From: Saksenaea vasiformis B4078
Taxonomy: Eukaryota > Mucoromycota > Mucoromycetes > Mucorales > Saksenaeaceae
Direction of reading: 5' to 3'
Length of the DNA stretch: 29,506 bases
Assembly: GCA_000697055.1 (NCBI GenBank)
Contig: JNDT01001438.1
Location: 1-29,506, forward strand
Shown here piece after piece: positions 9,342 to 19,557 of this stretch. The translations under genes and the position numbers were made by a program. The notes beneath the pieces are model-generated. The model saw nothing but the letters and a program-made list of their open reading frames with translations, was not told where the DNA came from and did not search any database. Each line of letters opens with the position of its first letter. The first letter of the stretch is position 1.

Positions 9342-10227
9342 TTACATTGGCAGTCCCTGACCATAGATTCTAGCTCTTGACCACTGAGTCGAGCATGTTG
9401 GACACTTCATGTTTGAGTGGTCACGGAAGTAGTTGTCGGCGCAATGGCGGTGCATGCGTACAGGGCAGTCTTGCAGTTCGCAACGTTCGCCCATCGTTGC
9501 TATCTCTAAACACGTAGCGCAATCCTTTATGTAGTCCGTGTATTGCTCATGAAGATATCCTTGCAATTCCATGATAGTGCGGGTACTCATGCAGTACATA
9601 CCACTTCCGATATCATCCAGCCAACCTTCTTTGACCAGTCTGTCCAACAGATCTTCCGTGTCTTTTTGTGAAATAGGTGGTTTCATTTTTTGCCCTAGCT
9701 TCATTGCCACCAGCGACCTGACAGCATAGTCTTCATCATCTGCCATGACCATCATCTCAATCTATTTCTTCGATGTTAGATAAATAAAGAGAGAATATTT
9801 GCGCACCAGTTGTCTGATATAGATGATCTCGCTTGCAGTATAATTCGTGGCCATCTGCAAGATCTCGTCATCCTTGGTGTTGACCTAGTCTTACTAAGTA
9901 TTCGCCTCACGACGTCTCAGTCCCTCCTCACCAGAGCGATCATAGGTCGACCATCCTTTTCATCAAGCGATCGCTTCAACGCGAGGTCGATTTCGTTGAT
10001 TTCTCGGTTAACATCACTGACAAAAACCGAAAAATCCGCTTTAGGTACTAATCACTAAGGATTAATGATCATGACATGTAGAGATCAAAGAGATTACTTT
10101 CTGTCATTCGACAGATGCGATCGTATAACGCCAGTGCTTCATCTTCTGTTTGAATACGACGAGAGATCATGGATTGCAGAAATAATCTGTGGCAATCATT
10201 ATAATGCGGATTCACTCTGGTTTCCAT
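9342..10227 (-). CDS. NSE1: Nse1-type subunit of the SMC5/6 complex
   Basis: Four exons on the minus strand: 10227-10098, 10047-9932, 9884-9807, 9761-9342; 744 nt, 247 aa (human NSMCE1 is about 266). Introns are 50, 47 and 45 nt. The last has a textbook CTAAC branch site. Family signatures: N-terminal YNDCHRLFLQSMISRRI, then a DFSVFVSDVNREINEIDLAL segment, then winged-helix sequence up to ISQKDTEDLLDRLVKEGWL (138-156). A C-terminal variant RING follows with C189, C192, C202, C207, H212/H214, C215, C228 and C231. Family knowledge: Nse1 binds Nse3 (MAGE) and Nse4 in the SMC5/6 complex and supports recombination repair, acting with Nse3 as a ubiquitin ligase. The first ATG after an upstream in-frame stop is 10227. 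The first intron could instead end 9 bases further on (exon 2 from 10038), removing three residues. Confidence 0.9.
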
Positions 10228-10500
10228 GGCTTCCGTCCGATCGTGTTCCTTGGAACAATTGAGACGTGCATCATCGGTTTATGAAATTTCGTGGATGTAG
10301 ATTATTTAGCCGTGTGTATGTAGCAACATGTGCCTGCATCGTCAAAAAATTAAATTCTGCATCGAACGATATTCACGACTTGGATCAAGGACAAAACTGA
10401 AAGTAAAATCACGAGCATGTGGTGATTGATGAGACGACAAGTCGCTTGTAGGGACCTGGAGGTCCCGTATGAACACGGTTACCCTGAACGGGCATTGCTA
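10228..10500. other. NSE1 upstream region
   Basis: This should hold the NSE1 promoter. A small palindrome, GGGACCTGGAGGTCCC, lies at about 10451-10466, just before the MITE, and may be a scar of a related element. No gene is seen. Confidence 0.4.
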
Positions 10501-11007
10501 GGGACACTCCAACGGGACACTCCAGTCCCCCAAAATTGATCAAAAAAGGATGGAGTGTAGTACCTAATGCTTAACTCGGTTACAGTGGAGTGTCCCATAG
10601 TGCGATGTCCCAGAGTGAAGCGTCCTGCAGCACAGTTTTCGTTGCTGGGTCCCAGCAGTTGCCTTCAAATATACTGCAGTAGATGCTTGATATAAGAATA
10701 TTCTAGATAGAGAGGGAGTTTATCATTTTCTCGAGAATATTTGCTAATAGGGCTTGTAAGATACTGCCTACCAAATTTGTTCCCTAAAATAATTCTTATA
10801 TTATGCGTTTTATCAAATATTCTTATATATAATACTTACTGTGGTGTATCTGACTCTGCTGCAAGGCGCTCAAATAACGGACACTCCACTGTGAGACGCT
10901 TCGCTATCTCTGCACTACACTACACCTAAGCATGGCAACTGGTGATACTTCTAGTTTATTATCCGCTCAGAATTTGGGGGGACTGGAGTGTCCCGTTGGA
11001 GTGTCCC
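10501..11007. mobile_element. MITE with TA target duplication (Tc1/mariner-like)
   Basis: A 507-bp element. Its left end (10501-10537) and right end (10971-11007) form 37-bp terminal inverted repeats with one mismatch. Each repeat contains two direct copies of GGGACACTCCA two bases apart. The dinucleotide TA lies on both sides (10499-10500 and 11008-11009), the target duplication typical of the Tc1/mariner superfamily. The interior is AT-rich and contains no transposase, so the element is non-autonomous. The paired motif copies look like tandem transposase-binding sites. The flanks carry no sign of a coding region interrupted by the insertion. Confidence 0.85.
10582..10902. repeat. Inner inverted repeats inside the MITE
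   Basis: ACAGTGGAGTGTCC (10582-10595) is repeated in perfect inverted form at 10879-10892. GAAGCGTC (10617-10624) is inverted at 10895-10902. The inner left copy is preceded by TA and starts CAGTGG, a Tc1/mariner-like end; the matching right end is followed by TG. This may be an older, related element nested in the outer one, or subterminal transposase-binding sites. Confidence 0.6.
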
Positions 11008-12100
11008 TAGTAATTCCCACCCTGAACATATCGCTTACTGCGTTCATGGGGTTGCCACAATATCCGACAGTGACTGCAAGCCAGGATGCCGTTGTTTGTA
11101 TGTAGATTCTGGTACCTTCTATGTTGGGAACTCGCCAACTTTGATGGTCAGAGAGTCATCTCTACAGCTCGTTCATCCTTGAAATCTGAATTATTCAAAT
11201 ATCTTATGAAATCGAATACTATTAAACCTTTCAAGTACATTGCTTGAAAAAGCACACTTCGTTGTAGCGATTGGTGTCATGCGATACAACACAGAGTTTA
11301 TGGGTAGTGATGCTCTGTGCCATGTTCAGTGTACAGCTGGAAATTCGGGATGCGTGCTATTAAATACTTAGAATACGTTGCAATAAGACACTCGAGAAGA
11401 AAAAGAAGATAATGGTTCATATGTGGCGTAATGCGTTGTGTTGTTGGAATTGACTTTATGCTGCATTGTCGCGTAGATTCTGTCAATCAGGACTCTGGCT
11501 TACTTCCTGAGCCTTGAAGGGCCCAGTCCCAACTTACACAGCTTCCTGGTTAGAGTAGCTAGATGAAAGTGGTCCTCACTACTATACTCCGAATAACTAG
11601 AATACGGAACTTTAACTGTCCAACTGCAGATGAAAAAAGATAATACCGTGTAAGTTTACGTATAAAGAAGAAGTGGTAGGAAGTTAGCAAAGGTAAGGAC
11701 GGGAGCTACGATGGCTATAAAACCGGGAGCCTTTTCATTACTCCGTATCATCAGGTTAGTGGAGAAGCATAGGCAGCACACCCATAAAATAATGACGTGT
11801 CTTAATTCTCTTCAATGAGGTCCACTTCTTAGTCAGCCATGCCAAGCATGCTTGCGATAGAAGTTTATCGTTTAAATCATCTTTGTCGCCGAAGCTGAGG
11901 ATATCTATCATTAGAAGGTTAATCACTTCCTTTTTCCCCTTTTCTGAATAGAGCTCAGTTTAAATCTATTACAAGAACAGAGAAGTCTCGCCTCTTTGGT
12001 TAGCCAATCCAATGCAGATCCGACCCGGGAAGATCGACTTCCTTTATTGCTTTCATGGTGGCGAATATAGAACTATAGTCTGTCACTACCACAAACAGTG
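11008..12100. other. Intergenic, no gene seen
   Basis: Low-complexity and A/T-rich sequence with short open frames only (for example 10988-11182 plus and 11298-11486 minus). None shows a domain, signal peptide or splice pattern. Confidence 0.45.
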
Positions 12101-12119
12101 CTATGGAGTACGTATTCTG

Positions 12120-12470
12120 AACAAGAGATAGAGGAAGAAAATGGGACAGTGAAAAGAATACCAGAGACGATTGGTTCTTCTTCGTCTGCCGATCCCTCGT
12201 TTCGCTGATGACGCCGTTTCAATCAGCTGAAATCGAATTCTTTGGAGATGGGACCACATGGAAAGAAAAGTTGTATGTTTCACTTTCGGAGTGAAAGTGA
12301 AACATACGTTTTTGGCAAATTGCCCAGTTGTATCATCATGAAATTTGTGTGGGAGAGGCGCAAACAAGGGGATCTGGGTCATCCTTTGAATAACTTTTAT
12401 AAAAAGAGACAAGGAGTATTCATGAATAAGGTTAATCGTCGACTTTCGGCGGAGATGTGCGCCCTGTAAA
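12120..12470 (+). pseudogene. Decayed coding relic around a hairpin
   Basis: Short coding-like runs in different plus frames lie next to one another: IEEENGTVKRIPETIG near 12127, AEIEFFGDGTTWKEKLYVS ending in TGA near 12293, and FGKLPSCIIMKFVWERRKQG running to a TAA at 12467-12469. A minus-strand frame of 157 codons (12101-12574) spans the same interval but is rich in Leu/Phe/Arg without motifs. No family is identified. A degraded transposon is an inference from composition and location. Confidence 0.25.
12273..12307. repeat. Perfect 15-bp inverted repeat, 5-base loop
   Basis: GTATGTTTCACTTTC (12273-12287) is followed by GGAGT and the exact reverse complement GAAAGTGAAACATAC (12293-12307). 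It would form a strong hairpin on either strand. There is no T-run after it as in a bacterial terminator, and the setting is a eukaryotic gene desert. Confidence 0.8.
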
Positions 12471-12702
12471 TCGGCAAGATCTGCACTTTGTTCCTTGACA
12501 ATCATTCTCCCATAAGAGAGAAAACATGGAGTAAACTCAACCGCTAGGTTAGAGTTCAGGGATGTCAAATGCATTTTTGTTTCTATGGTTTACGTCCCGC
12601 TTGTCTTGTTGCTCATCTTCAAACCGCGATTCATTTACTTTCATGATGGTTGAGCTTAAATCCCCAATTTTATTCTTTTTTTCCTTTTGTGCCGGTTCAA
12701 TA

Positions 12703-13722
12703 TAGAAGCGTTTATTGAAAAGATCGCTTTACTACCTGACCCATACACTTGCTCAGACCTTGAACGGTAAATTACATCAACCATAGCCTGCTCACAGGAG
12801 CGTTCTTGACAGGATCGCAGGGAAATTCTTCGGGATTCTCATGCTCTTTGCGAGTCAGCCATATATGATGGCTCATATCTACCAAACAAAGTCATCTATG
12901 TAGACACGGGACTTCTTTCTGCGAAGAGCGATAGGTTGCTTTCCCAGTTAATGATATTAGATAGTTTGATGGATAACTCAGTCAGCGAGCTGCGTGTATC
13001 TGACTTTTACGGTCAACTGCTCCTGCAGAAGCATGCAAAAGGTCGGCAGTGGGTGGCTTCTGTTCTGTATTGTAAAAAAATTGGCAACTGATCGCCGAAT
13101 TAAGCCATCCAGCTACATGGAATAGTTTGAGGCGTGCTAAAGAGTGAGAAGCTGCAGCATCTAATCAAGCTCTTGGCAACAACGTCAAAGCGCTGATTAG
13201 CCTCGATTGGCAATGAGTAACGAGCAATTTCCTGCATTACTGCTTTTCTTTATAGGAAAAATAGCAGCCTCCGTAAGAAAATATTGGTGCCGTACCCACG
13301 TTTGTTGTCATGACACGAGAAAGATACGAAGTGGGAAGGAGCAGAGGTGCCACGTAGCGCGGAAATTCGGCGTAGGTGTGTTTATTGTACGCACGCACGC
13401 ATAGAGTCATTGCTACTGCAGGAAACGTTCACCCTGGTCGGTCCAAACTGAGTTATAAATGAGTGTTCTTGAAGATGCACCAGAAAAAAGCGCAAACTTA
13501 CCAAGCCTCACTTAGCTTGGATTGGGAATTTCTCAGCAATTCACTACCCTCCAGGGAACCCGGTGTGCAATTGCATTTAGACTGGCTGACAGCTTCTCTG
13601 GAAGTGATTCTAAGGACATTGCCAAGCAAGGAGAAATCAGATTGAGACTAGGCTTTCTAGAAAATACGACAACTATATCTTGTTCAGCCCTGTCTAGCGG
13701 CAATATTATATTAGTACATTAG
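12703..13722 (+). pseudogene. Decayed multi-segment coding relic
   Basis: Coding-like blocks in order: 12703-12774 (NIEAFIEKIALLPDPYTCSD...); 12813-13091, an uninterrupted 92-codon run (RREILRDSHALCESAIYD... to KKIGN then TGA); 13082-13216 in another frame (WQLIAELSHPATWNSLRRAKE, one internal TGA); and 13459-13722 (MSVLEDAPEKSANLPSLT, TAG at 13513-13515, then an open stretch with FRLADSFSGSDSKDIAKQGE). The frame change near 13075 falls at a run of seven A's. A possible intron, GTAAAT..GACAG (12770-12812), joins the first two blocks only out of frame. No family is recognised. Either a decayed gene or one with sequence errors. Confidence 0.35.
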
Positions 13723-14950
13723 CAGAGAAAGAGATGTAAAAGGAACTCTTACGCAGTAAAGGGAATATCATCTTGTCACCCGGTCGATCTAAATTCCTTT
13801 GCAAGAATTAGAACTGGGAATGGAATATATCCACAATACCGGACCAGTGACCAGTGTTTTCGAAGCATAGACGGATGGAAACAATAAACCAAGTCTTTTG
13901 AGCAACTAGTTCCAGATATGCAGTACAAAAAACGACCTTTAGACTTAGGTTGCAGAAACTACTAGTTGTTATAGTAGTTGAAAATGATCAGTACAGTTGT
14001 AAGCACCTATCATTAACGCCGTACCGGAAGCATGAAGTGGCCGTCCTTGCTAAATGACTCACGACTGCGATACCGTCTTCTATTGCCAGCGGTTACTAGT
14101 CCGAACATCAAAGCGCCCTTCAATCGCTGCTGTGCTACAATAACAAACTATCTGAAGGATTGGTTCTCTCCTCGGTTCAACTTCTTCTTGTCATTATATT
14201 ATATTAGGCAACTGTGCGTCCGTAACTGCCAAGTTAGCGTTTTCCAGCCTGCATTAATGTATAGAAATAGCTCAGGGAGCGGTTGCTTGTTACGGACACT
14301 AGAACGAGCAACTAGGCCTTGAGCATTAGGCACTACAGGGCACATATTCTGCTTATGTAAAAGTCTAAGAAAGAAGTGCACTGCATCTGCTAGAAGCCTG
14401 AAAGCCCTGATCGAATATCGTGAGCACGCTGTGATCGTAGCATAAACGTAATCTATGAGAAATACGCGTTCTGGCGGTCGACTTGAAAAGTAAGGACGCG
14501 TCGAAGACCGTGCTGGTTTCACGGTACATGTTGGTTTTTGGAAGTCAGTGTCGACGGGAGAGAAAAGAAGTCTGGACAAAGCCAAGTGAAAAGAATAGTT
14601 ACACAGGCTTAATTTGGCTGAGATTGGGTAAACAATGAATCTGAGTCAATTTTCATCCTTCCCCAATTTACAGACACGTTTGGCGGACAGCGAAATAGAT
14701 TTGCGTACGAATTTAAGGCAGTTAATAACAAACAACAATAGGATAGATGGAAGGCAAAGCTGCTACTACTGAGATGAATAATTCAATTTATAATGGGCAT
14801 CGAAAAAATAAATATATCCGATGCTTTATATGTCATATTAGGTAACGAAACGGTTAATTAGGGACATGTCAAAAGAGCGATTTTGTCCTGTCAACTGAAA
14901 CATCTGTCACAGCCAGGTCCGCTCGCTTAAAATACCAACAAGAACATAAA
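13723..14950. other. Intergenic, MscS gene upstream region
   Basis: Open frames at 14032-14322 (plus) and 14199-14585 (minus) overlap on opposite strands and carry no recognisable motif. The last 100 bases before the channel gene are pyrimidine-rich. Nothing else is identified. Confidence 0.4.
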
Positions 14951-15034
14951 ATGTCGCCTTCGACCGTACTTCTTCCTTCTTTTCTTTCTTCTTCTTTGCG
15001 AACATGGAAAAGCATAAAAAATCTGTACGCATGA
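14951..15034 (+). promoter_or_regulatory. Possible uORF overlapping the MscS start
   Basis: An ATG at 14951 opens a 27-codon frame (starts MSPSTVLLPSFLSSSLRTW) that ends at TGA 15032-15034, past the channel's ATG at 15004 and out of its frame. If the transcript starts upstream of 14951, this would reduce main-frame translation. The transcription start is not known, so the effect is inference. Confidence 0.3.
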
Positions 15035-17669
15035 CTGCACCAGAGGATGAAAAGAGCCTCATGGACAGTAAGTTACTAATCCTTTTCTTCCTTCCATCCC
15101 TTACGAACTCTTCCCTTCTAGACGTAGCTCCGATGCCAGAGAACCCCTTTTACACAGTTGATATAGAAAATACCGCTCAAGGAATTCCATTGGACCAGCA
15201 GCACTTAAAACCGCAGTTTTCGGAAGAAGCAGATTTACCATCCACAAAACGTCCGAGTGATGATGATGATGAAGACTTTGACTGGAATGATGACCCGGAT
15301 CAGCCAAAGCCACGGAGGCGGAAGACGGCGAGGGAACGTATCCAAGCAGCGATAGCTAGACCATGTTGTTGGCATTATCTATCACCATTTATGAAACGAT
15401 TGCTGATCGCCCTGTTTGGTTCGGGCGTGTTTATCGCTATCGGAGTGTGTTTCTATCTGCTTTTGCAGCCTCCGACAGAGCAAGAAATGCAAGACTCAAA
15501 TTTTAAAAATGTCCGAGGCAATGTTCAGTGTTGGATGTACTGGGCTGCATTTATGTGGCATATTGGCTGGTTGACCACCGTGTTTATCGAGTTGGTGCCA
15601 AAGGTGGTATCCCTATGGACAAAAATATTTAAAGGAAGACGATCAGAACGCGTCAAATCAAACATGGAGGTAACGAAGGCGATGATCCGTGACGACGAGA
15701 AAGACTAAAAGGCAATTTTTGCTTTGTACCGGTAGTATTATATGAGCCTAAAATGGTACCTCGGAATTATTTTGATGGCCTCTTGGAATTGGGGTAGTTG
15801 GGCCTTTTTGACGCAGTACCCATTCTCGGTAAGCGAAGCAAGCAACTGGTTTCTATGGAAGACTAATCTCCGACATGAATAGTCTGTAGGCAGACAAGGC
15901 TATTCCTTTGTGATATGGAGAATCTTTGCCTGCATTTTTGTGGCCAGTTGTTTACTATTCATTCAAAAAGCAATCATCCAGGTTATTGGTAGGTTAACTC
16001 TATCTGTTTATCTACGTAAGACTTACTGTGTGCACTATAGCAACTCGATTTAATCGACAAGCGTTTGACGAACGTGTAAGAGAAAATGAGGAAGCATTGA
16101 AAAGTAATAGATTCGTTCCGATGGCAAAACCAAAAAGGAAAGATGCAGTAAAAGAACTAAAGAGAAAAAAATCTAGTTCTAGACACGCTAAGCAAATCTG
16201 AAGCCCGTCGATCGAGACCCGAACAAGGTCGATTACGTAACCGGCGGCCGCCCTTCCGTTCCGTCCAAGGATCTGAAGACTCAGCGGTAACATTAACAGA
16301 CAACACGGCTGGCAAGCTTGGCAAGCAAAAGGGCGATTTCTTTTCGAGTTTCCGAAAGGGGTTGCAGAATGTGGTATTGACAGACAAGCCCTTATCTAGT
16401 AGTCGCGTTGATCAAGCCAAAGTGGATATCAATTCGAATGAATTCGCCAAGAAAGTGGCGCGCAAGTTGTTTTACTCTCTTGCTTATCCTCACGGTCAGA
16501 TTCCCTATGGTGAGGAGGATAAGCGGAGTCTGACCCTTCAAGACTTTGTTCCCTATTTTAAGTCGCGCGAAGAAGCTGCCAAAGCCTTTGGAGTCTTTGA
16601 CAGAGACAAGAATGGAGATCTTACCCGCCGAGAATTTCGTGACACCGTCATCATGATCTACAGAGAGCGCAAGGCACTTGCACAATCCATGCGTGACACA
16701 AGCCAGGCTTTGGGAAAGATCGACACAATCCTGCTGATCATTACTATTCTTATTCTCATCGTCATCACCTTTTTCATTTTCCAAGTTGATATTATTATGT
16801 CCTTGGTTCCTTTGGCATCCTTCTTTTTGGCATTAACATTTGTGTTTGATACCTCAGCCAAAAACACATTTCAAAGTATCCTCTTTCTATTTGTTACGGT
16901 ACGTGCGAAGGACCCGTGGTAATTTTCAGATTCTCACCTTATTGGTTGTAGCACCCATATGACGTAGGTGACTATGTGATCATTGATGATCAGTACTTGC
17001 TAGTACACAACTTAGGTATTATGGGTACCGTGTTCATGTGAGTTGTACTACCATTTCTCTGTGTTTGCGCAACGTGACTTACCCTGAATATTTAGTCGAG
17101 GTGATGGCCAGACGGTGTATGCCCCTACCACGGTTCTAATGACAAAGCTTATTTCTAACGTCCGTCGATCGGGAGACATGGGTGAAAATATTGTGATCAA
17201 CATCGACTTCAATACCCCTACGGAACTGATATACAGCCTTCGTGACAGGCTCACGGAATGGGTTATTAGCCAATCACGCGATTTTGCCCCTGGCTTCGAC
17301 CTCCGAGTGGCGGATGTCATTGATATGAATCAGCTGATCATTAATATGTGGGTACCGCATAAGGGTAACTGGCAAGAACTTGGTAAACGGTTTCAACGCA
17401 AAACAAGGGTACATTTGAATTACCATGAAATTTGAATTTTACTAAATGGATTCCTTTTTTTGTAGTTTATGATCAACTTGAAGGATACATTAACGGAACT
17501 CGGCATCAAATACTATTTGCCAACTCAAAGATTTACGCAGGATCGTAATGATGATTTCCTTACTGAGGCGAAAGAAGTACCGCAGTCTTTTGCTCAAGGT
17601 ACAGCCGATAACCGTCGACAACGTCATCGATCGTATTCGAACCCGGCTTTTGCTGGAGATGCTTCTTAA
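15004..17669 (+). CDS. EF-hand MscS mechanosensitive channel (Msy1/Msy2 type)
   Basis: Nine exons: 15004-15067, 15122-15669, 15736-15828, 15883-15988, 16041-16103, 16183-16898, 16952-17037, 17096-17408, 17466-17669; 2193 nt, 730 aa. The eight introns are 52-79 nt. Order: acidic cytosolic N-terminus (Asp-rich near residues 68-82); membrane helices at about 115-136 and 158-179, with more in exons 3-4; an EF-hand loop DRDKNGDLTRRE at 431-442 with all expected acidic/Asn positions; paired pore-lining helices at about 472-515; then the MscS beta domain (HPYDVGDYVIIDDQYLLV, then IMGTVFIRGDGQ). Family knowledge: fission yeast Msy1/Msy2 sit in the endoplasmic reticulum and adjust calcium during hypo-osmotic shock; the EF hand suggests calcium feedback. 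The C-terminus is a short basic/polar tail. The first intron (54 nt, phase 1) contains no stop, so its retention would add 18 hydrophobic residues in frame. Confidence 0.92.
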
Positions 17670-19557
17670 CAGACTTTGATAGTCTCTTTTGTGTAAATGA
17701 AACAAGAAAAAATTGGACATGTTGTCTAACATATGTATGTAACTTTCTTTAAATACAATTTCAATCCCTTTTTTTTAAGTAAGGTAATCCGATGAAAGGG
17801 GTCTTTTTCTCCTTGGTGAAAAACGAAATTTAAGGTTGATGTACAAGAATCGTTATGCTCCGGGGGTTTGATCGTCGTCCACCCGGACTTTTCTATTTGT
17901 AATACTAAAAACGGACCTCCTTTCAAAACTAAACAGCATCACCGAAATTGTGGTCCAGCCAAGAACTGTACACTTGTAAGCGTAGAACTGTAGATGAATT
18001 TTTATGTTACTGTATCACAATCCATCCTATATATATACATCATGAGGTTCTGGATCTAGTAACGTATTGCAGAATCAATGTAAGGGAAACGTGATAAATG
18101 TCATAGGGATTATCCTTTTTTCTTTTTTTCTTTGCATCATATAAATGAGAATGCTCAGCAAATCAATCGACTCTTTTTTCCTTTTTTTTCTCGCTTATCT
18201 GTTCCTAACTCAGTCAAAGAAGAAAAATTTTTTTTTTCTTTTCCATGGGAACTTGTTGGTATGACATGAAAAAGATACTCAATGTTTGTGCAATGAGCTT
18301 ACTTCACGTGCGCTTCCGCTTGTCAGCCGCAGTTTCGTATTTGGGAACAAAACAAACTTTGAATGCAATTACTTAAATAGTGAGATGGTAACCTATTACA
18401 AGAGGTTAGTAAAGATTTGCTTTCTCTTCTTACCGGACGTAGTCCTGAAAGCCACCTCCGGATTTAGCGGAGAGTGGGGTAAAAAAAAAATGTCGATAGA
18501 CATATAAGGATGTTGTCCCATTTTGCCGGCAAAACAATGAATAGATTACATGTGGATTGACGCGCCTCAGTTTTCTTGTGTTGCATAGAGGTAAAAAAGA
18601 CTTCTTATGCTTCTCTCTTTCTCCGGCTGGATACCTTCCATAATAAGTACACAGCCCGCACGTTTTAACGACAGAATGAAATGCGAAGCATGCAAATGAG
18701 AATTTCGGCGACCGGAAGATGGCAGTTTCCGGAACTTTGGTTGTCATGGTCATCCAAATGATGATGCACAATGCTGTCAGATGAGATGTTATAGCTACCC
18801 AAAAAACGAATTTTGTCAAGTGTTTATTTAAAGACAAATGGAAAAGAAATAAAAAAATAGAAACGGACTAGTGGCATAATAGATGGCCTGCTTCTGGGAT
18901 TTTCTTTATGGTTTTTCCTACTATGCCAAAGCGGAGATCAGTGCAACCATGGGGAAAGAGAAGTAAAATGTTAATTTCTATTTTCTTCTCTATTTCTAAT
19001 CTCTTTTATCCTCGTGACAGTAAGTCATATATCGCCATGTTGGAGTGATATGCATATCATTGATAAGAAAAAGACGCGTTAAATGTCAATCTTGCGTCCC
19101 TGATCCATCGGTGAAAGTAACACATACGGAAGAGGAGAATGAATCTAGACTTGATCCAGGCGACCCAATGGCCGATCTTATCGGCAATATTCAGTTAATT
19201 TGCGGACGACAAATTACTTTACGAGTAATGTGTGCATGAGTTACCTTGTCCTGTCAGTGCTAAATGATAAAAATAGCTGGGGTTTGCTTTTCTTTCGTGC
19301 TCTTTTCCCTTCTTTCCCTACTTTCGTGCTTAAGCTTAAGCCGACTTCATATCATTCCTTTTAAGTTGTTCCCCCTCTTTGTGCCTTCTTTAGCCCCTCA
19401 TTCTTTTTTTGTATACCTCCTCCTCCACGAATCTTTTCCTCACCCCCTTCCTTTCTCTTCTCTATCTTTTACCTTTCTCTAACTGTGCCGGTCTCTCTAG
19501 TAGACCACATTTTTCTCTCTATATTTATTTTAATTCCTTTCCTCATTTCCATTCACT
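17670..19557. other. Intergenic and chitin-synthase leader
   Basis: This separates the channel gene from the chitin synthase gene. It includes a 135-codon minus-strand frame (18837-18430) whose first 30 residues are hydrophobic (MSLNKHLTKFVFWVAITSHL...), but it has no family signal and its tail reads through low-complexity DNA. A short plus frame lies at 19045-19239. From about 19280 to 19557 the plus strand is strongly pyrimidine-rich, typical of a fungal promoter/5' leader directly upstream of the next gene. Confidence 0.45.

Noticed and set aside
16392..16784. 130-codon minus-strand frame
   Set aside because: Shadow of the channel gene's exon 6.
17625..17650. tRNA B-box-like GGTTCGAAT on the minus strand
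   Set aside because: It lies inside the last exon of the channel gene, with no A box or cloverleaf around it.
18430..18837. 135-codon minus-strand frame with a hydrophobic N-terminus
   Set aside because: No family signal, and the C-terminal part crosses homopolymer-rich intergenic DNA; likely chance.
19264..19482. 72-codon Leu/Phe/Ser frame before the chitin synthase
   Set aside because: It is the translation of a pyrimidine-rich promoter/leader tract.
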